In this document: positions 58,201 to 62,072 of the stretch, piece after piece
Layout of the letters: each line of letters opens with the position of its first letter
Position numbering within the stretch: position 1 is the first letter of the stretch
NCBI RefSeq assembly: GCF_020164455.1
Contig: NZ_JAIQWW010000026.1
Coordinates: 1 to 62,072, forward strand
Direction of reading: 5' to 3'
DNA length: 62,072 nucleotides
From: Phyllobacterium chamaecytisi
GTDB taxonomy: Bacteria > Pseudomonadota > Alphaproteobacteria > Rhizobiales > Rhizobiaceae
Notes under the pieces: model-generated
What the model saw: the letters and a program-made list of their open reading frames with translations, nothing else
Databases searched by the model: none
Told to the model about the DNA's origin: nothing
Translations under genes and position numbers: made by a program

Positions 58201-61200
58201 CGAACTATCTGCGCTACACCGGCGACAATCATGTGGTGCTCGGGGGCACTGACTTGGCAGACGTCATAATTGCAGGCATCGGCGACGACACGTTGTTCGG
58301 CGATGGCGGCAATGACAACATGGAAGGTGGCTTCGGCAACGACATCATCAATGGTGGCGACGGCGACGACATCATCAAAGACTCCGGTGGCGACGACAAC
58401 ATCAAGGCAGGCAAGGGTAACGACGTGGTCCACGCCGGCCCCGGCCTCGACCTGGTGATGGGTAATGACGGCCAGGACTTCATCTTCCTCGGCACCGATG
58501 CAGGCTCGGAAGTCTTCGCTGGCACCGGTAACGACTTCATCTACGGCAACAAGAATGCCGAACGCATCCTCGGCAACGAGGGGGACGACTGGATCGAAAC
58601 CGGCACCTTCGATGGCGCCCCCGGCGACAACTTCGACGAAATATTCGCCCATGACGCCATCGATGGCAACGACGTGTTCCTCGGCGATGGCGGCTTTGAC
58701 GAGTATATCGGCGAGGGCGGCGACGACATCATGGTCGGCAGCGCCGGTCGCGGCAAGATGGTGGGCATGTCCGGCTTCGACTGGGCGACCTACAAGGACA
58801 ACCTGGTCGGCGTGAACGCCGACCTGTCCATCCCGATCATTTTCGACGAAGCACCGACCCTGCCGCAGAACGCGGCACTGGACGAGTACGAATCGATGGA
58901 AGGACTCTCGGGCACGAGGTTCAATGACGTACTGAAGGGCACACAGGACGTGGCCGCGGACCGCGCGCCACTGAGTGAAGGCGGCACGACGGGCTATCTC
59001 GGCAGCGTGCTGGATGCAGAGGGTATAGCCCTCATCCAGGGCCTGCAGGAGGTTCTCGGCGCCGGCGTGACGACCTTTGATGGTGGAGACATCATCCTGG
59101 GCGGCGACGGCAGCGATGCCATCACTGGCAATGCCGGCGACGACATCATCGACGGCGACAAGTATCTCGACGTCCAGATCGCCGTCTACGCCGCCGGTGA
59201 TACCGAGCACGCAGGCCCGCCGATCGCCATACACAAGTCAATGACGACGCTCGCCGCCAGCATGTTCAACGGCTCGATCAATCCGGGCCAGCTGGGCATC
59301 ATTCGCACAATCAAGAACAGCACCACGGAGGAAGAACTTAGTTCTACCGATAACATCGTCGACAGCGACGGTATTGCCGATGTCGATCGGGCGATCTTCT
59401 CTGGCGCACGAGACGAATACGATATCGACTTCAATACCGATGGGACCATTACCGTTGCTCATACCGGCGGTCTTGCTACCGACGGCACAGACACCATCCG
59501 CAATGTCGAGATTCTAGATTTCACCGATCAGGATATCTCGCTGGTTGCACCAACGCTCGATCTGCACGGTGATGTCACCACCACGTCGACCGTATCCCGT
59601 CCTCAGGCTTATCGTGATACCTTCGATACGGCGGCGCTTAACAATAGCAATGGCACCGTGGATTGGGCGGGGACGCCTTGGGTAGAGGCCAATGACAGCG
59701 GCGGCGTGACAGCCGGCCAGATCCAACTCGACAACGGCACCAATGACCTTCGCTTCCTGACGGGGGACGGCGCGTCGATCACACGTACCGTCAATCTCTC
59801 CGGCCTGACGACCGCGGTCTTGTCGTTCGAGTATGATCGAAACAACGGCACTAGCAGCATCGACGCTGGGGAGACCGTCCAGGTGCAATATTCGGCCTCT
59901 GGGAACTTTACCCCCGGGAATTTCACCGTCCTTGAAACGATAGGCAGCACCTCCGGTGGAGGGGATGGTGCGGATAATCCGAGTTTCAACCTGAACCTCA
60001 CGGGGGCTGGGCCGAATTCAGCCATCCGCTTTGTCGCCTCGACGATTACTGGAGCGGGGGAAGATGTCCGCATAAATAACGTCAATATTGCCACGACGAC
60101 GACAACGACCACGACCATTCCAGGTACGCCCGGCAACAACTATCAAACGAGCTATACCGAAAATGGGCTTGGTGTCGCAATCGCCACCGGCTCCGTGATT
60201 ACCGATGATGGTACGACTATGGCTTCGGCCCGCGTCGTTCTGACCAATGCCAGCGCGGGTGACGTCCTGTCTGTACTTGGCGGGCTTCCGGGCGGCATTA
60301 CCTCATCGCTGGACACATCCGTAGCAGGTCAGATCACTCTGAACCTCTCGGGTACAGCCTCAATCGCCAACTACCGGACAGCAATCCAACAAGTGCGATA
60401 TGCGAACACGTCGGATAACCCGACCGCTGGTGCTAGAACACTTCAGGTTACGGTCAATGACGGGCTCTTGAACAGCAACGTCGCCACGGCGACGGTCACT
60501 GTCATTGCCGCGAACGATGCGCCTGTTGGGAACAACGACACTGTTATTACCAATGTCGCTACCGGGAATTTCTCCATCGCCCTGTCGGCGCTTCTCGCGA
60601 ATGATACGGACCCCGAAGGCTCTCCGGTGACAATCACGTCCGTGGGCGGCCAGAACGGTCTCAACGCGCCCACTCTTGGAGCTACTGCTGTGACGGTTTC
60701 CAATACTGGCGGACCGGGTGGCAGCTTCAACTACGTCGCCAGTGATGGTACGCTGACCGATCCTACAACGACGGTAACCGTCACCCAGGTAACGGGCACC
60801 ATCAATGGCGGTGCGGGCAACGAGATCATCATTGGTGATACTGCCGGTACTACAATCAACGGCGGCGGTGGCAATGACAACATCAATGCCGGCGACGGCA
60901 ATGATACGATCACTGGCGGTACAGGCAACGACATCATCCTCGGAGGTACCGGCAACGATACCATCACCTGGAATGCGGCGGGTGCTACCGACGGCTTCGA
61001 CATGGTCAACGGTGAAGCCGGCGGCATCGACACCTTTATCGTGAACGGGGTGGCCGGAACGGCCGAGACATTCCGGATCTATGCAAGGGCGGAAGCTATC
61101 TTGGCCGGTATTGCGGTGTCCGGTGCGACCACTGAGATCGTCATTACCCGGACTGTCGGGCTAACGACGACCATCATTGCCGAACTCGACAATATCGAAG

Positions 61201-62072
61201 AAATCAGCGTCAACACCCTTAATACCACTGCCAACAACGGCAATAATCCGAACACGCCGGATGGAGGGGTGAATAACGGCGATACGATCCAGGTTATCGG
61301 TAACTTCAATGCGCCGTTTACGAGCCTGAACTTCAACACCATCACCATCGATGGGAATGCAGGCGATGACACGGTGGATATCTCGGCCTTGAGTTCGGCA
61401 CACCGGATCGTCTTCAGGTCCAACGGCGGCAACGACACGATCGTCGGGAACCTCCGTCCCCAGGACGTGATCGAACTGCCAAACGGGGCGACCATCGCAG
61501 ACTATGAAGCAACGATAGAAGATGGCGTCACAACACTGACCAGCAGTGAACAAACGATCAAGTTCACTGCACCCGACGGCATGCCCCAGATTGGTGGGGA
61601 ACCGGTAGAGGATGATGACGATGTTCCTGCTCCAGGTTCGAACTCACCAGGGGCTCCGGTTGTGGGGACAGCCAATGCAGACGTTCTGCTTGGCACTGTC
61701 AATGGCGAGACGATCATCGCGCTCGGCGGCAGTGACACGGTAATGGGTGGCGCTGGAGCAGATGTCATCCGCGGCGATGAAGGCGACGACTTCATCAGTG
61801 CACAAGACGGCGATGACATGGCTTTCGGCGGTGCCGGCAGCGACGATGTTCTCGGCGGGGCTGGCAACGACATGCTCTACGGCGATGCCGGATCAGACCG
61901 CATCTTCGGCGATGCTGGAAACGATCTGATCAACACCGGTTCCGGCAACGACACCGCGCATGGTGGAGATGGCAACGATATGTTCGTCGCTGAAGCCAGC
62001 GACGGGAATGACAACTACTACGGCGATGCCGGCAGCGATACGCTCGACATGGCTGCAATCACAGCCAACCTC
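55218..62072 (+). CDS. giant RTX protein with animal-type haem peroxidase domain (partial, 3' end beyond window)
   Basis: The frame is open for 2285 codons to the window edge. The ATG follows AAGGGAGAG. No signal peptide is present. Residues 240-960 are a peroxidase-cyclooxygenase superfamily domain: distal His271 in GQFFDHGLD, Arg520 and Glu523 in GDGRVNEN, EHNRL, proximal His653 in YRFGHSML, LARGRDTGVPSLN, and NVDLWIGGLAEE. An Ala-rich helix lies near 180-225. RTX nonapeptides cluster at about 1008-1175, 1288-1315, 1861-1918 and 2150-2260, with beta-rich cadherin-like domains between (about 1440-1860). Calcium-folded secretion by a type I system is expected. The layout matches Mn(II)-oxidising MopA-type peroxidases; the substrate here is unproven. 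Confidence 0.92.
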   Translation, partial: MVTYIRSDLDFILTQIKIAEAHAAGQPLFGPDTGSGPGLIPTYNLAWGLRTVDGSYNHLLPGQEQWGAADQEFLELLAPQYRTVMVDPDGAGPSGPIPITYTPGNDVDGPGTFADPGDVIDPEVRTISNLIVDQTLGNPAAILTALQRAGVEDPGMLITASISAAYSPLQDEFRAVADAQRVEAAAAAAAAASPGNAALQTAAANAALALTAAQGVLDAAAGVPGGLYALLAANGIELDGANVHLPNIAPDEGLSAPFNSWFTLFGQFFDHGLDLVNKGGNGAVMIPLQPDDPLYSTAPGALNFMVLTRATTSPGADGFLGDNPLTVGVDESLDDGRPVNTTTSYVDQNQTYTSHSSHQVFIRQYELDGDGRPAATGKLIEGGNGGMATWAELKVQARDMLGILLTDDDVGKVPLLRTDQYGNFIPDPTTGFAQVITGIGLDGIPNTADDVVISGTPAAPVSLATAIRTNHAFLADIAHNAVPGGVADGDITIGLDNPGNAPGVYDNELLDAHFIAGDGRVNENIGLTAVHHVFHAEHNRLVEHTKEVTLADAQAILDGGGSEAEAVAFLNEWLIDDVTTVPATADGLIWDGERLFQAAKFGTEMQYQHLVFEEFARKIQPNINVFLVPDGFDTTLNPSIVAEFAHVVYRFGHSMLTESIDKFDPTFTPDHISLIQGFLNPTAFDGVNHAVTDDIAAGAIIRGMTRQVGNQIDEFVTSALRNNLLGLPLDLATINLARGRDTGVPSLNTARAEFYEASNQNVLLKPYESWVDFAGHLKNEASIINFIASYGTHALITGADTLQEKRDAALTIITGVSVGGMLVPADALDFLNATGAYAGGSLGGLNNVDLWIGGLAEETMPFGGMLGSTFNFVFEVQMENLQSGDRFYYLQRLDGLHLFGEMENNSFAAMIMRNTDATHLPSDVFSTPGLILEVDRTKQYNPDLGEDAGLDGILQDDPGTAVDESADNRGLDPVGSGILTQLVIRNNPGTVGPDTNYLRYTGDNHVVLGGTDLADVIIAGIGDDTLFGDGGNDNMEGGFGNDIINGGDGDDIIKDSGGDDNIKAGKGNDVVHAGPGLDLVMGNDGQDFIFLGTDAGSEVFAGTGNDFIYGNKNAERILGNEGDDWIETGTFDGAPGDNFDEIFAHDAIDGNDVFLGDGGFDEYIGEGGDDIMVGSAGRGKMVGMSGFDWATYKDNLVGVNADLSIPIIFDEAPTLPQNAALDEYESMEGLSGTRFNDVLKGTQDVAADRAPLSEGGTTGYLGSVLDAEGIALIQGLQEVLGAGVTTFDGGDIILGGDGSDAITGNAGDDIIDGDKYLDVQIAVYAAGDTEHAGPPIAIHKSMTTLAASMFNGSINPGQLGIIRTIKNSTTEEELSSTDNIVDSDGIADVDRAIFSGARDEYDIDFNTDGTITVAHTGGLATDGTDTIRNVEILDFTDQDISLVAPTLDLHGDVTTTSTVSRPQAYRDTFDTAALNNSNGTVDWAGTPWVEANDSGGVTAGQIQLDNGTNDLRFLTGDGASITRTVNLSGLTTAVLSFEYDRNNGTSSIDAGETVQVQYSASGNFTPGNFTVLETIGSTSGGGDGADNPSFNLNLTGAGPNSAIRFVASTITGAGEDVRINNVNIATTTTTTTTIPGTPGNNYQTSYTENGLGVAIATGSVITDDGTTMASARVVLTNASAGDVLSVLGGLPGGITSSLDTSVAGQITLNLSGTASIANYRTAIQQVRYANTSDNPTAGARTLQVTVNDGLLNSNVATATVTVIAANDAPVGNNDTVITNVATGNFSIALSALLANDTDPEGSPVTITSVGGQNGLNAPTLGATAVTVSNTGGPGGSFNYVASDGTLTDPTTTVTVTQVTGTINGGAGNEIIIGDTAGTTINGGGGNDNINAGDGNDTITGGTGNDIILGGTGNDTITWNAAGATDGFDMVNGEAGGIDTFIVNGVAGTAETFRIYARAEAILAGIAVSGATTEIVITRTVGLTTTIIAELDNIEEISVNTLNTTANNGNNPNTPDGGVNNGDTIQVIGNFNAPFTSLNFNTITIDGNAGDDTVDISALSSAHRIVFRSNGGNDTIVGNLRPQDVIELPNGATIADYEATIEDGVTTLTSSEQTIKFTAPDGMPQIGGEPVEDDDDVPAPGSNSPGAPVVGTANADVLLGTVNGETIIALGGSDTVMGGAGADVIRGDEGDDFISAQDGDDMAFGGAGSDDVLGGAGNDMLYGDAGSDRIFGDAGNDLINTGSGNDTAHGGDGNDMFVAEASDGNDNYYGDAGSDTLDMAAITANL
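58239..58740 (+). repeat. RTX nonapeptide repeat block 1
   Basis: Successive GGxGxDxUx-type nonapeptides (such as GDGGNDNME, GGFGNDIIN, GGDGDDIIK) encode calcium-binding parallel beta-roll turns directly after the peroxidase domain. The DNA is a degenerate tandem repeat with a 27-base period. A further short run follows at 59080-59160. Confidence 0.9.
60798..60970 (+). repeat. RTX nonapeptide repeat block 2
   Basis: About six nonapeptides of consensus type (GGGGNDNIN, AGDGNDTIT, GGTGNDIIL, GGTGNDTIT) follow the cadherin-like domains. Confidence 0.9.
61665..62000 (+). repeat. RTX nonapeptide repeat block 3
   Basis: This is a third calcium-binding block with about ten copies (GGAGADVIR, GDEGDDFIS, GGAGSDDVL, GGAGNDMLY, GDAGSDRIF, GDAGNDLIN, GGDGNDMFV). 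It continues close to the window edge, so the C-terminal secretion signal should lie further downstream. Confidence 0.9.

Noticed and set aside
58065..59234. 389-codon open frame antisense to the RTX region, plus others at 55122-55727 and 56604-57596 on the minus strand
   Set aside because: They are reverse readings of GC-rich repetitive codons (GGC, GAC) of the peroxidase gene, have no ribosome-binding sites and encode low-complexity Val/Asp/Ala-rich sequence.
58239..62000. Possible CRISPR or satellite array suggested by periodic repeats
   Set aside because: The repeats are in frame, 27 bases long without spacers, and translate to RTX nonapeptides.

Overview
The window is chromosomal DNA of an alphaproteobacterium of the order Hyphomicrobiales, most like the Brucella/Ochrobactrum lineage or a close relative. 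The main support is a proline-racemase-family protein that, from memory, closely resembles Brucella PrpA. Also in line with this are the CarD regulator, the PhaR/PhaA/PhaB group, and the rplU-rpmA-GNAT-obgE-proB-proA-nadD-rsfS-rlmH order. No database search was possible, so the genus is an inference.

Layout. 1-3.8 kb: a TPP riboswitch followed by the thiamine ABC importer thiBPQ. 3.9-10.5 kb: an M48 lipoprotein protease, then a minus-strand run of SUV3-like helicase, S4 RNA-binding protein, 7Fe ferredoxin and CarD regulator. 11-14.3 kb: polyhydroxybutyrate genes phaA-phaB divergent from phaR, and a small cupin. 14.3-19.9 kb: rpmF, mtgA, a prenyl diphosphate synthase, ispG, bdhA and a patatin-like hydrolase. 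20-25.6 kb: an MFS transporter, a DeoR regulator and pyruvate carboxylase. 25.8-33.2 kb: a branched-chain amino-acid type ABC system (livHMGF, a small membrane protein and two paralogous binding proteins). 33.5-37.4 kb: a hydroxyproline catabolic operon (dapA-family deaminase, D-amino-acid dehydrogenase, 4-hydroxyproline epimerase) divergent from a GntR regulator. 37.4-43.6 kb: mmsA with a divergent LysR regulator, a DUF3011-like secreted protein, and macA-macB. 43.8-50.7 kb: the conserved housekeeping block rlmH-rsfS-nadD-proA-proB-obgE-GNAT-rpmA-rplU. 51-55 kb: tRNA-Ser(CGA), a class III adenylate cyclase with an N-terminal zinc ribbon, and a convergent LuxR-type response regulator / histidine kinase pair. 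55.2 kb to the end: one giant open reading frame still open at the window edge.

The giant gene is the most unusual feature. It encodes at least 2285 residues: an animal-type haem peroxidase domain with distal His, Arg/Glu and proximal His all visible, followed by several blocks of RTX calcium-binding repeats and beta-rich domains. It has no N-terminal signal peptide, so type I secretion is likely. This is the architecture of the bacterial Mn(II)-oxidising peroxidases (MopA type). The histidine kinase gene is divergent from it across 256 bp that carry two inverted repeats, which makes the two-component pair a candidate regulator.

The carbon-storage genes (phaA, phaB, phaR, bdhA, perhaps the patatin), pyruvate carboxylase and the amino-acid uptake and hydroxyproline genes together describe a heterotroph that lives on amino acids and stores carbon as polyhydroxybutyrate. 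No phaC, no type I secretion genes, no CRISPR array and no insertion sequence were seen. Several start codons below were moved downstream of the longest possible reading frame on the basis of ribosome-binding sites and family N-termini.
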